In this document: positions 55,322 to 64,000 of the stretch, in pieces
Numbering within the stretch: the first letter of the stretch is position 1
Layout: every line of letters begins with the position of its first letter
Made by a program: the position numbers and the translations under genes
Notes under the pieces: generated by a model
What the model was told of the DNA's origin: nothing
What the model saw: only the letters and a program-made list of their open reading frames with translations
The model's database searches: none
Assembly: GCA_023212695.1 (NCBI GenBank)
Contig: JALCCG010000023.1
Coordinates: 1-64,000, forward strand
DNA from: Sporisorium sorghi
Taxonomy: Eukaryota; Basidiomycota; Ustilaginomycetes; Ustilaginales; Ustilaginaceae
Direction: 5' to 3'
DNA: 64,000 bases

Positions 55322-58300
55322 ATGCCTAAAAATGAAACACTCAAAAAAATTCTCGTCATCGGCTCCGGTCCGATTGTCATCGGTCAAGCAGCGGAATTCG
55401 ACTATGCAGGAACGCAAGCTTGCCAAGCACTGAAAGAAGAAGGTATCGAGGTTGTGCTGATCAACAGCAACCCCGCGACCATCATGACAGATACTAACAT
55501 GGCGGATAAAGTATACATTGAGCCCATCACCCTGGATTTTGTCACGCAAATCATCCGACAGGAGCGTCCGGACGGATTGCTCCCAACGCTTGGAGGACAA
55601 ACGGGTCTGAACATGGCGGTTGAGCTTGCGCGTGCCGGCATTTTGGAACAGGAGAATGTCAAACTGCTCGGAACTCAGCTGGAATCGATTGAGAAAGCGG
55701 AAGACCGCGACTTGTTCCGTGAGCTGATGCGCGAGCTTGAGCAGCCTGTACCAGAGAGCACCATCGTAACGACTTTGGAAGAGGCAATGGACTTCGCTGA
55801 TGAGATCGGCTATCCGCTTATCGTTCGTCCTGCCTACACTTTGGGAGGAACCGGCGGAGGTATCTGCGCAACGGAAGAGGAACTGCGCGAAACGGTCAGC
55901 TCCGGCCTTCGCTACAGCCCGATTACACAGTGTTTGATCGAGAAGAGCATCGCAGGGATGAAGGAAGTCGAGTACGAGGTCATGCGCGATGCGAACGACA
56001 ACTGTATCGTTGTGTGTAACATGGAGAACTTCGATCCGGTGGGCGTTCATACAGGCGACAGTATCGTTGTGGCACCAAGCCAGACGCTGTCTGACCGCGA
56101 GTATCAAATGCTCCGGAGCGCATCGCTCAAGATCATCCGTGCCCTGAACATTGAAGGCGGATGTAACGTACAGTTCGCGCTGGATCCGAACAGCTACCAA
56201 TACTACGTCATCGAGGTAAATCCGCGGGTCAGCCGCTCATCTGCGCTCGCTTCAAAAGCAACGGGTTATCCGATTGCCAAGATGGCAGCCAAAATCGCCA
56301 TGGGTTACACGCTGGACGAGATTGTCAATCCGGTAACGGGCCAGACCTATGCTTGCTTCGAGCCTACCCTGGACTATATCGTCAGCAAAATCCCGCGCTG
56401 GCCATTCGATAAGTTCATCCACGCTAACCGGAAGCTGGGAACACAGATGAAGGCAACCGGCGAAGTGATGGCGATTGGACGCACCTTTGAGGAATCCATT
56501 CATAAAGCAGTCCGCTCCTTGGAGATCGGTGTACACCGTCTTTACCTGAAAGGTGCCGCTGAGCTGAGTGATGAAGTGCTCCAGCAGCGTCTTGTGAAAG
56601 CAGACGATGAGCGGATATTCCTGATCGCCGAAGCATTCCGCCGCGGTTATGGACTGCAGCAGATCCAAGACCTTACAAACATCGACTGGTGGTTCCTGGA
56701 CAAAATCGAGCGCCTGATTAAATATGAAGATCACATCCGACAAGAAGCTTCATTGACTTATGAAACCCTGTACGAAGCGAAACGTCTTGGTTTCACGGAT
56801 CGCGCAATTGCCGAACTTCGCGCTGAAGGCAATGCAAGTACACATACAACCGAAGAATCAATCAGGTTCCTGCGTCACGAGCATGGATTGCGTCCGGTTT
56901 ACAAAATGGTCGACACCTGCGCCGCAGAGTTCGAAGCAACAACGCCATACTACTACTCAACTTATGAAACGGAAAATGAAGTCATCGAATCCGCCAAGGA
57001 AAAGGTCATCGTGCTGGGTTCCGGTCCGATTCGGATCGGTCAAGGCATCGAGTTCGACTACTCCACCGTGCACGCTGTATGGGCGATCCAGAAGGCGGGA
57101 TACGAAGCGGTTATAATCAACAACAACCCGGAAACCGTATCAACCGACTTTAATACGTCGGATCGCCTCTACTTCGAACCGCTCTTCTTCGAAGATGTTA
57201 TGCACGTCATCGAACAGGAGAAGCCGATCGGCGTCATCGTGCAGTTCGGTGGGCAGACGGCCATTAATCTCGCCGAACCGCTGAGCAAAGCGGGCGTGAA
57301 GATTCTGGGCACAAGTCTGGAAAGCATTGACGAAGCCGAGGATCGCAAAAAATTCGAAGCGCTCCTGTCCAGACTGGACATTGCCCAACCGAAAGGAAAA
57401 ACCGTAATATCGGTTGATGATGCTGTAGAAACGGCTCAATCGCTGGGTTATCCGGTACTGGTAAGACCATCGTATGTACTCGGCGGACGGGCCATGGAGA
57501 TTGTATACTCCGACAGTGAGCTGCTTAGCTACATGAAAGAGGCGGTTAAGATTAACCCGGATCATCCGGTGCTGATTGACCGGTACATGATGGGCAAGGA
57601 AGTGGAAGTAGACGCGATCTGCGATGGCGACACCGTTCTGATTCCGGGAATTATGGAGCATGTAGAGCGCGCAGGAGTTCACTCCGGTGACTCGATTGCG
57701 GTATACCCTCCACAGTACTTGTCCCAGGATCTGAAGGAAAAGATCACGGAGATTACGATCAAGATTGCCAAGGAACTGAATACCCGCGGACTTGTCAACA
57801 TCCAGTTCGTTATCTACAAAAATGAAGTGTACGTGATCGAAGTAAACCCGCGCTCCTCCCGGACGGTTCCATTCCTGAGCAAGGTTACCGGCATCCCGAT
57901 GGCGAACCTGGCTACGCAGGCCATTATGGGCGGGAAGCTCAAGGATTTGGGATACGAGGAAGGCATGTGGCCGGAAAGCGACTATGTATCGGTTAAAGTG
58001 CCGGTGTTCTCCTTTGCGAAGCTTCGCCGGGTTGAGCCTACACTCGGACCGGAGATGAAATCTACCGGTGAGGTGATGGGCCGCGATGTGAAGTATGCCA
58101 AGGCACTATATAAAGGGCTGATCGGTGCAGGCATGAAGATTCCTTCGACGGGTGCCATTATCGCTACCATCGCAGACAAGGATAAAGCCGAAGCAGCAGC
58201 ACTGCTCAAAGGCTTCCATAAGCTTGGTTATAAAATCATAGCAACAGGCGGAACAGCCGCGGCATTAAAAGAAGCGGGACTTGATGTGACGACCATTAAC

Positions 58301-58528
58301 AAGCTGTCCGAAGGAACACCAAATATTCTGGATATGATCCGCACAGGTGAAGCGAACTTTGTCTTTAACACATTGACCAAAGGCAAAACGCCGCAGCGTG
58401 ACGGATTCCGTATTCGCCGTGAAGCGGTTGAGAACGGCGTAGTGTGCATGACCTCGCTCGATACGGTTCGTGAGCTTCTGACCATGCTGGAGACGATCAA
58501 CTTCTCTTCGGAAGCGATGCCGGTTTAA
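55322..58528 (+). CDS. carB: Carbamoyl-phosphate synthase large subunit
   Basis: A 1068-residue subunit with two homologous ATP-grasp halves ([17 protein letters not shown] and [17 protein letters not shown]) and a C-terminal MGS-type regulatory domain (about 940-1068). It makes carbamoyl phosphate from bicarbonate, ammonia and two ATP. Its ribosome site, AAAGGAG, is in the end of carA. pyrK and pyrD, expected next in Bacillus, are absent; pyrF follows after 20 bases. Confidence 0.97.
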   Translation: MPKNETLKKILVIGSGPIVIGQAAEFDYAGTQACQALKEEGIEVVLINSNPATIMTDTNMADKVYIEPITLDFVTQIIRQERPDGLLPTLGGQTGLNMAVELARAGILEQENVKLLGTQLESIEKAEDRDLFRELMRELEQPVPESTIVTTLEEAMDFADEIGYPLIVRPAYTLGGTGGGICATEEELRETVSSGLRYSPITQCLIEKSIAGMKEVEYEVMRDANDNCIVVCNMENFDPVGVHTGDSIVVAPSQTLSDREYQMLRSASLKIIRALNIEGGCNVQFALDPNSYQYYVIEVNPRVSRSSALASKATGYPIAKMAAKIAMGYTLDEIVNPVTGQTYACFEPTLDYIVSKIPRWPFDKFIHANRKLGTQMKATGEVMAIGRTFEESIHKAVRSLEIGVHRLYLKGAAELSDEVLQQRLVKADDERIFLIAEAFRRGYGLQQIQDLTNIDWWFLDKIERLIKYEDHIRQEASLTYETLYEAKRLGFTDRAIAELRAEGNASTHTTEESIRFLRHEHGLRPVYKMVDTCAAEFEATTPYYYSTYETENEVIESAKEKVIVLGSGPIRIGQGIEFDYSTVHAVWAIQKAGYEAVIINNNPETVSTDFNTSDRLYFEPLFFEDVMHVIEQEKPIGVIVQFGGQTAINLAEPLSKAGVKILGTSLESIDEAEDRKKFEALLSRLDIAQPKGKTVISVDDAVETAQSLGYPVLVRPSYVLGGRAMEIVYSDSELLSYMKEAVKINPDHPVLIDRYMMGKEVEVDAICDGDTVLIPGIMEHVERAGVHSGDSIAVYPPQYLSQDLKEKITEITIKIAKELNTRGLVNIQFVIYKNEVYVIEVNPRSSRTVPFLSKVTGIPMANLATQAIMGGKLKDLGYEEGMWPESDYVSVKVPVFSFAKLRRVEPTLGPEMKSTGEVMGRDVKYAKALYKGLIGAGMKIPSTGAIIATIADKDKAEAAALLKGFHKLGYKIIATGGTAAALKEAGLDVTTINKLSEGTPNILDMIRTGEANFVFNTLTKGKTPQRDGFRIRREAVENGVVCMTSLDTVRELLTMLETINFSSEAMPV

Positions 58529-58548
58529 ATCGAGAAGGAGGGGTACAG

Positions 58549-59292
58549 ATGAACGCAAGCTCAAGCTACAATGAAATGGCGGGCCGCCTGATGGTGGCCC
58601 TGGATTACCCGGATGCCGATCGTGCGAAGGATCTGGTTCAGCAGCTCGAGGGCATTCCCTGTTACATGAAGGTGGGCATGCAGCTCTTCTACGCCGCAGG
58701 TCCTGACTTCGTGAAAGAACTGAAAGCAAAAGGATATTCCGTGTTTCTGGACGTGAAGATGCACGATATCCCCAATACGGTAAAAGGCGGCTCGCACAGC
58801 GTTACGCGGCTGGGTGTGGACATGTTTAACGTCCACGCCGGCGGCGGTGCGCTCATGATGCAGGCGGCAAAAGCCGGGGCAGAGGCCGCAGTGGCGGAAA
58901 CCCCGGGTCTTGCCATGCCTACAATTATAGCGGTAACGCAGTTAACCAGTACGGATCAGGATGTCATGAATAACGAAATCGGGATCCCAGGGCTTGTAGA
59001 GGACACCGTTGTAAGATACGCTTCGTTGGCCCAGCAAGCCGGACTGCACGGCGTCGTGGCTTCATCGCTTGAAGTGGAAGCCATTCGCACCGCGTGCGGT
59101 AAGGATTTTAAAACCGTTATCCCGGGCATTCGTCCTGCTGGCGCGGATATCGGTGACCAGGCCCGGGTGCTTACGCCGGGAGAAGCGGTTCGCAGGGGCA
59201 GCCACTATCTAGTTGTTGGTCGTCCAATTACCTCTACCGCGAACCCTAGACAAGCAGCAGAACAGATTATTGAGGAGATGATTCAAGCATGA
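58549..59292 (+). CDS. pyrF: Orotidine 5'-phosphate decarboxylase
   Basis: A 247-residue TIM-barrel enzyme for the last step to UMP. The catalytic Asp68, Lys70 and Asp73 are seen in [11 protein letters not shown], and the phosphate-binding VVGRPIT is at the end. AAGGAGGGG precedes the ATG. Confidence 0.95.
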   Translation: MNASSSYNEMAGRLMVALDYPDADRAKDLVQQLEGIPCYMKVGMQLFYAAGPDFVKELKAKGYSVFLDVKMHDIPNTVKGGSHSVTRLGVDMFNVHAGGGALMMQAAKAGAEAAVAETPGLAMPTIIAVTQLTSTDQDVMNNEIGIPGLVEDTVVRYASLAQQAGLHGVVASSLEVEAIRTACGKDFKTVIPGIRPAGADIGDQARVLTPGEAVRRGSHYLVVGRPITSTANPRQAAEQIIEEMIQA

Positions 59293-59930
59293 GTACACTC
59301 GCGAATATTCCGCATCAGATCGCATCCCATTTGCTGAAGATTGAGGCCGTTTCCCTTCGTCCACACCAGCCGTTTACATGGACGTCGGGCATCAAATCTC
59401 CAATTTACTGCGACAACCGCCTGACGATGTCCTACCCCGAGATTCGTGACTACATCGCTGAATCGTTTGCTGCTGTCATCCGGGAGCAGTATCCGGAAGC
59501 GGAAGCCATTGCCGGAACGGCGACAGCAGGAATTCCGCACGCGGCCTTTGTATCCCAGAAGTTGAATCTGCCGATGTCTTATATTCGGGACAAGGCCAAA
59601 GGCCATGGCAAGGAAAACCTGATTGAAGGTCTGATCAAGCCGGGGCAGAAGGTGGTTGTGATTGAGGACCTGATCTCCACCGGCGGCAGCTCATTGAAAG
59701 CAGCGCAAGCGGTCAAGGATGCAGGTGCAGAGCCGCTGGCGGTACTGGCCATATTCAGCTATCAGCTGGATAAAGCGGTACAAGCCTTCGCCGAAGCTGG
59801 AATTCCGCTGCAGAGCTTGTCCAACTACGGTGCACTCATCGATGTAGCCCTATCCGAGAACCGGATACAAGAAGAGGATGTACAGCTACTTCAGTCCTGG
59901 AGAGCGAATCCTTCCTCCTTCGGACTATAA
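59289..59930 (+). CDS. pyrE: Orotate phosphoribosyltransferase
   Basis: A 213-residue enzyme that joins orotate and PRPP. The PRPP motif is [14 protein letters not shown]. It overlaps pyrF by four bases (ATGA). It ends the pyr operon. Confidence 0.95.
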   Translation: MSTLANIPHQIASHLLKIEAVSLRPHQPFTWTSGIKSPIYCDNRLTMSYPEIRDYIAESFAAVIREQYPEAEAIAGTATAGIPHAAFVSQKLNLPMSYIRDKAKGHGKENLIEGLIKPGQKVVVIEDLISTGGSSLKAAQAVKDAGAEPLAVLAIFSYQLDKAVQAFAEAGIPLQSLSNYGALIDVALSENRIQEEDVQLLQSWRANPSSFGL

Positions 59931-59965
59931 ACATTATTGTACAGATTATAATTTTTGATCCGACT

Positions 59966-60002
59966 GCCGCCTCTGAGATTTTTTGCAGAGGCGGCGTTTT
60001 TT
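59966..60002 (+). terminator. Terminator of the pyr operon
   Basis: GCCGCCTCTG (59966-59975) and CAGAGGCGGC (59986-59995) form a ten-base-pair stem, followed by GTTTTTT. Confidence 0.9.
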
Positions 60003-60067
60003 ATCTTTTTAGAAAGGGATAGTGCCTCTAGAACCGTAGCTGTTTATTCCTTGTGATGAGAAACCAA

Positions 60068-60161
60068 TTTATACTTTGTGAATTAATAAAGTAAATATAT
60101 AGGGGGTATATGGGATTTAACCATGGCATAGTTTATACTATAAATAAAATAAAAGTATAAA
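60068..60161. promoter_or_regulatory. A/T-rich control region with repeated TTTATACT boxes
   Basis: TTTATACT occurs at 60068-60075 and 60132-60139. Each is followed by a partly or fully inverted copy (AAAGTAAA at 60088, AGTATAAA at 60154-60161). The second pair is a perfect 8-base inverted repeat with 14 bases between arms. This is a good place for the downstream TetR regulator to bind, by inference. Confidence 0.45.
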
Positions 60162-60173
60162 TGAGGGATGACC

Positions 60174-61091
60174 ATGTTGGCTGTTGAAGCAGTAGGTGTC
60201 CATAAAAAGTTTGGCTCTACATACGGAGTTAAGGATTTGAACATGTCAGTTGAGCAGGGCGAGGTGTTTGGCTTTATTGGACCGAATGGCGCTGGGAAGT
60301 CGACTACCATTCGAATGATCATGCAGTTATTGTCTCCAAGTTCGGGTGAACTTCATGTGCTTGGCACATCCATGCGGCAAGAGCAGCCGGAACTTCGGCG
60401 GCGCATCGGTTACTTACCATCAGAGATCATCCTCTATCCTAATATGACGGGCAGGGAGATGCTTGAATTTACCGCCAGAGCACATGGGCTGAAAGTTAAA
60501 CAGACCGAGGCTCTTCAATATGCCGAAAGGCTGCAATGGGATCCCGGCATCAAAATCAAAGCCTATTCCCTTGGCAATCGAAAGAAGCTGGGCATCATTT
60601 TGGCTCTTCTGCACCAGCCGGAACTGCTTATTCTCGATGAGCCCACTTCTGGTCTGGATCCCCTTGTGCAGCATGAGTTTTTTCAAATGCTGGGTGAGTT
60701 CAACCGGAAATGGGGCATGACGATATTTTTTTCGACTCATGTGCTGTCGGAGGTGGAGAAGGTGTGCCAGCGAGTTGCTTTTATACGTGATGGTGAACTG
60801 CTCCGTATATCACGCATGGAAGATTTGTCTGCCGGGAGAAGTCATCGGATCATGCTTCGGCTGGAAATGCCGGGTGATCAGCGCGAGAACGACCTTTTGA
60901 ATTTTATCGATGCAAAGGTCCAGTTTGATGGCACGTATCATTGGTTTGATACGGGAGGAAACCCGTTGTCGAATACGCTGGCCGCATTATCCCGGCTTCC
61001 GATAGCGGATCTGACGATTCGAAGGCCAACAATTGAAGAAATGTTCATGGACGATTATCGGGTGCAGCATGCAGAGGAGGAACGGGTATGA
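60174..61091 (+). CDS. ABC transporter ATP-binding protein
   Basis: A 305-residue ATPase of an ABC-2 exporter. Walker A is GPNGAGKST (36-44); the signature is YSLGNRKKLG (in place of SGGQ) and Walker B is LLILDEPTSGLDP. The C-terminal part (about 215-305) is a family-specific domain. ATG 60174 has GAGGG six bases upstream; ATG 60168 is too close. It overlaps the permease gene by four bases. The substrate is unknown. Confidence 0.85.
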   Translation: MLAVEAVGVHKKFGSTYGVKDLNMSVEQGEVFGFIGPNGAGKSTTIRMIMQLLSPSSGELHVLGTSMRQEQPELRRRIGYLPSEIILYPNMTGREMLEFTARAHGLKVKQTEALQYAERLQWDPGIKIKAYSLGNRKKLGIILALLHQPELLILDEPTSGLDPLVQHEFFQMLGEFNRKWGMTIFFSTHVLSEVEKVCQRVAFIRDGELLRISRMEDLSAGRSHRIMLRLEMPGDQRENDLLNFIDAKVQFDGTYHWFDTGGNPLSNTLAALSRLPIADLTIRRPTIEEMFMDDYRVQHAEEERV

Positions 61092-61885
61092 GGTGGAATC
61101 TGGTTCAACAGGAGCTTCGTCAAAACAGACGCGGATTCTGGACGTGTTTTCTTGTGACCTTATTAATACTGATTCTTTTGCTGGGCAAGGCAGAAGCCTT
61201 TGTGAACAATCCGGAAATGGAACAGCTCATAAAAGGTTTGCCGGAAGGCCTGCTTAAAGCATTTGGCATAGAGCCTGAAAGCTTTCGTACCTTCGAAGGG
61301 TTCGTGGCAACGCAGGCCTACCCCTATTTTATCGTGCTGGTATCTTCTTTTGCGACGTCGTGGGCAGCTGGAAGCATATCCAGGGAACGAGACAGGGGCA
61401 CTGCAGAATTTCTGTTCACGCTGCCTTACAGCAGAGGGGAGGTATTCTGGAGCAAAGCGTTTGCGAACTGGCTGCATATGACGATTGTGTTTGTTGTCGG
61501 TTCACTGCTTATTCTGCTGCTGGCTAGGTATACGGTGCAACTGGAGCAATATGGAGGCTTATTGCTGCTATTGTTGTCAGGTTATTTACTGGTGCTGCTG
61601 TTCATGGGGATCGGTTACGCGTTTACCTCCTGGTTCTCTTCTGATCGCACGGCTGTGGCCGTAGGAGCTGGAGTCGCTGTTCTGGCATTCCTGCTCAAGC
61701 TGCTGTCCGGCAGCAGTGAGATGATGCATAAGGTATCTTCAATCTCGCCCTACCGGCTCTTCGATGCGTTGGATATTGTCCGGGGGGGCGGGTTGACAGC
61801 GGTGAGCTGGGTCGTTACATTAGGACTGTATGCGGCTGGCACAGCCATAGGTGTCCTTATGCTGAAGAGAAGGGATATCGTTTAA
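61088..61885 (+). CDS. ABC-2 type transporter permease
   Basis: A 265-residue membrane protein with six hydrophobic stretches. After the first helix (about 16-34) there is an extracellular loop, then SRERDRGTAEFLFTLPYSRGEVFWSKAF, typical of ABC-2 permeases. GAGGAGG precedes the ATG. It pairs with the preceding ATPase. Confidence 0.8.
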   Translation: MRWNLVQQELRQNRRGFWTCFLVTLLILILLLGKAEAFVNNPEMEQLIKGLPEGLLKAFGIEPESFRTFEGFVATQAYPYFIVLVSSFATSWAAGSISRERDRGTAEFLFTLPYSRGEVFWSKAFANWLHMTIVFVVGSLLILLLARYTVQLEQYGGLLLLLLSGYLLVLLFMGIGYAFTSWFSSDRTAVAVGAGVAVLAFLLKLLSGSSEMMHKVSSISPYRLFDALDIVRGGGLTAVSWVVTLGLYAAGTAIGVLMLKRRDIV

Positions 61886-61888
61886 CCG

Positions 61889-62473
61889 ATGAATGCCAAG
61901 AAAGAAGCAGTGCTGGAAGCTGGGAAACGGTTGTTTTTGGAACATGGAATTTTGCAGACAAGCATGGAACAAATCGCGGAAGCGGTGCCTGTCTCCAAGA
62001 TGACCATTTATAATTATTATCAGAGCAAGGAAGGGTTACTGGATCATGTAGTGGATCGGATGATTGAGGAATTGATGTCAATTTATCGCGATGTGATGGA
62101 GCAGGCCAGGGATCCTCTTGAAGCATTAACCATTTTCTATAGGGATCAGGAGAAATTTTCGGTGCATGTGTCGCAGAAGTTCGTGACGGATCTGGCCAAA
62201 TTTCCGGAGCAGATGGAGAAGCTGATGCAGTTCAACCAGAAGTATGTAGTGCCTGATTTTGAATTGCTGATCTTTAAGGGCCAGCAGCTTGGCCAGATTC
62301 GAAAAGATATCTCCCCTCAGGTGCTGGTCGCTTTCATGACCTTCATTAAGGAGTTTACGGCGCGGAACGAGTGGTATAATGGTCTGGGTAGCATTAACGC
62401 GGTGAGTGAGCAGTTGATGACGATTATGTATTACGGCATTATCCAGAAGGATGACCCGCCTCATCCTACATGA
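61889..62473 (+). CDS. TetR/AcrR family transcriptional regulator
   Basis: A 194-residue repressor. The N-terminal helix-turn-helix is at about 24-46 (TSMEQIAEAVPVSKMTIYNYYQSKEGLLDHV); the C-terminal ligand domain is of unknown specificity. It follows the permease by three bases, so it probably controls the exporter. The AAGGGAT upstream is farther than ideal from ATG 61889. Confidence 0.85.
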   Translation: MNAKKEAVLEAGKRLFLEHGILQTSMEQIAEAVPVSKMTIYNYYQSKEGLLDHVVDRMIEELMSIYRDVMEQARDPLEALTIFYRDQEKFSVHVSQKFVTDLAKFPEQMEKLMQFNQKYVVPDFELLIFKGQQLGQIRKDISPQVLVAFMTFIKEFTARNEWYNGLGSINAVSEQLMTIMYYGIIQKDDPPHPT

Positions 62474-62481
62474 AATCAAAG

Positions 62482-62522
62482 AACATTCCAGTGGTTGTTT
62501 ACGACCCGGGATGTTTTTTTTT
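62482..62522 (+). terminator. Terminator of the ABC-tetR operon
   Basis: AACATTCC (62482-62489) pairs with GGGATGTT (62508-62515), with an 18-base loop and eight Ts. Confidence 0.7.
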
Positions 62523-62693
62523 GAGGTTTTCAGCGATCCATTGTTTTATATGTGACTGAATTGGGTATATGTTCCTATAAATTTAGGGCCAGGATTTGGT
62601 AGAGGGGGAGGAGACGTCTCACCTATAATAGTAATGATGGCTTGTGATTTATTTACAAAAATAGGCGGGACTGACCGTAAGGAGGAGAGATCT

Positions 62694-63485
62694 TTGGAAT
62701 TTTCGTCAAGGATCAAACTGACCGGCAAACAATTTTTTGTGTTAACCGGCATCGTTGGTGCAAGAGCTGTCATCGGGCTCGAAGATCCTTTCCGCGGTAC
62801 GCTTGCCGAGGAGATGCCCGCAGAAGTGGCCAGGATAGAACAGGAGCTCCTGGAGGAAGGCTTGATTGTTACAGATACCGTCGATAACGAGCCGGTTCTT
62901 GCGCAGGAATTGCTGGAATACATAGAAGTATGCAGCCGGACCCTGTTAACGGTTCACATGAGGGTTTCCGGTTCTGAGGGAGAACCGAAGGAGTGTTTTA
63001 TTTACTACAGTTCAGCCCTTGTCGTAAAATCCGAAATCGAAAGCGGTCCATCCGGTGAGCGGATATATGTATTGGAGGAGCTGGGAACGCCTTCAGAGGC
63101 CTGGTTGAAGATCATTGGCTACCTGCAGCTTGAGGATAGGAAAAACCGCGGCACGGGCCCTCTAGCTCTGCCTAAGGGCTGGTTCCAGCAATGGATGAAC
63201 GCTGAACAAGGTGAGCAGGAGCCGCAGCGGCATTTGCTGGCGCAAGGCTACCCGGAATCCGTTGTTACGGCTTTGGCTGACACTGTAAGAAGTCCGGAGA
63301 GATATGCTTCATTCACTGTGTATTATTGTCCGGATCTGAATTGCAGAATCCAAGGGATTGAACTGTTAAGGGGGAAAGATTCCAATTGGCTGATCCGCCC
63401 TGAAGGAGATCAGGATCAGATCCGGGGCGCCCAAGTTACAGAGATCATCCATGAGCTTGGAGCCGTAATAGAGCGTATAAAGTGA
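62694..63485 (+). CDS. Hypothetical protein, possible ESX-secretion accessory (EspG-like)
   Basis: A 263-residue soluble protein without signal peptide or membrane helix. It starts at TTG 62694, eight bases after AAGGAGGAG; an in-frame ATG at 62634 has no ribosome site. The layout (basic N-terminus SSRIKLTGKQFF, then LLEEGLI and a segment of beta strands) resembles EspG-type ESX chaperones, and the next gene looks like a WXG100-type substrate. The family call is tentative. A GAGACGTCTC palindrome (62611-62620) and a TATAAT (62624-62629) are in the upstream region. Confidence 0.45.
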   Translation: MEFSSRIKLTGKQFFVLTGIVGARAVIGLEDPFRGTLAEEMPAEVARIEQELLEEGLIVTDTVDNEPVLAQELLEYIEVCSRTLLTVHMRVSGSEGEPKECFIYYSSALVVKSEIESGPSGERIYVLEELGTPSEAWLKIIGYLQLEDRKNRGTGPLALPKGWFQQWMNAEQGEQEPQRHLLAQGYPESVVTALADTVRSPERYASFTVYYCPDLNCRIQGIELLRGKDSNWLIRPEGDQDQIRGAQVTEIIHELGAVIERIK

Positions 63486-63555
63486 TAGAGGACAAACATG
63501 GCTCTAACATCTTACAGTGTGTCTTCTCGATCAACTACATGGAGGATTGTTTGAT

Positions 63556-64000
63556 ATGACCAAAATACGTGTAGTACCCGAAATGCTGAACCAGCAAGGA
63601 GCAGCGGTATCTGATATTGCACGGGAAGTCCAGCAGCTTCAGGAGCGGATGCAGCAGCGCATTCAGAGCATGTCGTGGGAGACACGTCATCGTGCACAGG
63701 TTGAGCAGCGCCTGGCGCAGTGCAGGGCTGCTTGTCAGTCGGTGGTAAGTCGTCTGGAGCAGAATCGCGGGCAGTTGGTGAAGAAGGCCAGCGATTTCTC
63801 GCAAACCGACCAGTCGCTTGGGAACAGCTTGACCTTCGGCAAACAATCGGTAGCTCAAATTAGTCCGCATCTGCTGCTACAGACGAGCCTGGCACAAAAC
63901 GGGAGCAAAAAGTCAGATCCCCCCGTAACGGCAGCAGGGGTTGAATTTAATGCGCTCGCTCCATTTGGCGGAACGGCTGATCAATGGTCCAGCAACCCGC
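63556..64000 (+). CDS. WXG100-like protein, N-terminal part (truncated by window edge)
   Basis: At least 148 residues from ATG 63556 (GGAGG at 63541-63545). The first 95 residues form a helical hairpin of WXG100/LXG type with SMSWET in the turn (a Trp-Glu in place of Trp-x-Gly). Residues about 100-148 form a Gly/Ser/Pro-containing region. The frame stays open to the end of the window, so it is longer than a simple WXG100 protein and may be a larger type VII substrate. No C-terminal domain is in view, so its activity is unknown. Confidence 0.55.
   Translation, partial: MTKIRVVPEMLNQQGAAVSDIAREVQQLQERMQQRIQSMSWETRHRAQVEQRLAQCRAACQSVVSRLEQNRGQLVKKASDFSQTDQSLGNSLTFGKQSVAQISPHLLLQTSLAQNGSKKSDPPVTAAGVEFNALAPFGGTADQWSSNP

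Noticed and set aside
55112..56200. A 362-codon minus-strand frame across the carA-carB junction
   Set aside because: It covers two conserved genes on the other strand and lacks a ribosome site.

Overview
The window looks like a chromosome segment of an endospore-forming, Gram-positive Firmicute, most probably Paenibacillus or a close relative. The evidence is a Bacillus-type dcw (division and cell wall) cluster that includes spoVD and spoVE, the spoIIGA-sigE-sigG sporulation block, the ylmC-to-divIVA block, a T-box ahead of ileS, a PyrR-controlled pyr operon, bacillithiol synthesis (bshC), strong AGGAGG-type ribosome binding sites and frequent TTG/GTG starts. The genus is an inference from gene order and protein flavour; no 16S rRNA gene is present.

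Layout. 1-77: right end of an IS3-family (IS150-group) element. 134-2728: a secreted coiled-coil protein and a DUF2626 membrane protein (both minus strand), then an RsfA-type sporulation regulator. 2870-4234: panE and a DUF3397 gene. 4384-10080: a complete oligopeptide ABC transporter operon (oppABCDF-like). 10271-13212: bshC and an S-adenosylhomocysteine hydrolase. 13343-33195: the dcw cluster mraZ-rsmH-ftsL-pbpB-spoVD-murE-murF-mraY-murD-spoVE-murG-murB-murA-divIB-ftsA-ftsZ. 33540-36371: spoIIGA, sigE, sigG. 36508-40630: ylmC, pgeF, ylmE, sepF, ylmG, ylmH, divIVA. 40643-44179: promoter, T-box leader and a type-2 (eukaryote-like) ileS. 44314-47176: DUF5665 gene, an inverted ylyA-like zinc-finger gene, lspA and an RluD-type pseudouridine synthase. 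47178-49513: a small ORF with promoter and terminator, then an ABC-F ATPase. 49665-50918: LL-diaminopimelate aminotransferase. 50969-60002: pyr leader and pyrR-pyrB-pyrC-carA-carB-pyrF-pyrE. 60174-62522: an ABC exporter pair with a TetR regulator. 62694-64000: two genes that resemble a type VII secretion (ESX) locus, the second cut by the window edge.

How the genes work together. Most of the window makes and places the cell wall: the mur genes and mraY/murG build lipid II, the SEDS protein and two penicillin-binding proteins polymerise and cross-link it, and FtsZ, FtsA, SepF, DivIB, FtsL and DivIVA place the septum. SigE and SigG, with SpoIIGA as the sigma-E-activating protease, turn the same region to sporulation. 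DapL may supply diaminopimelate for the peptide. Three transcription attenuation points are visible or proposed: the ileS T-box (strong), the PyrR leader (strong), and a possible translation-coupled attenuator ahead of the ABC-F gene (inferred). The least ordinary features are that possible ABC-F leader, the type-2 IleRS, the pyr operon without pyrK, pyrD or pyrP, the opp operon placed between the panE block and bshC, and the partial ESX-like locus at the right edge.
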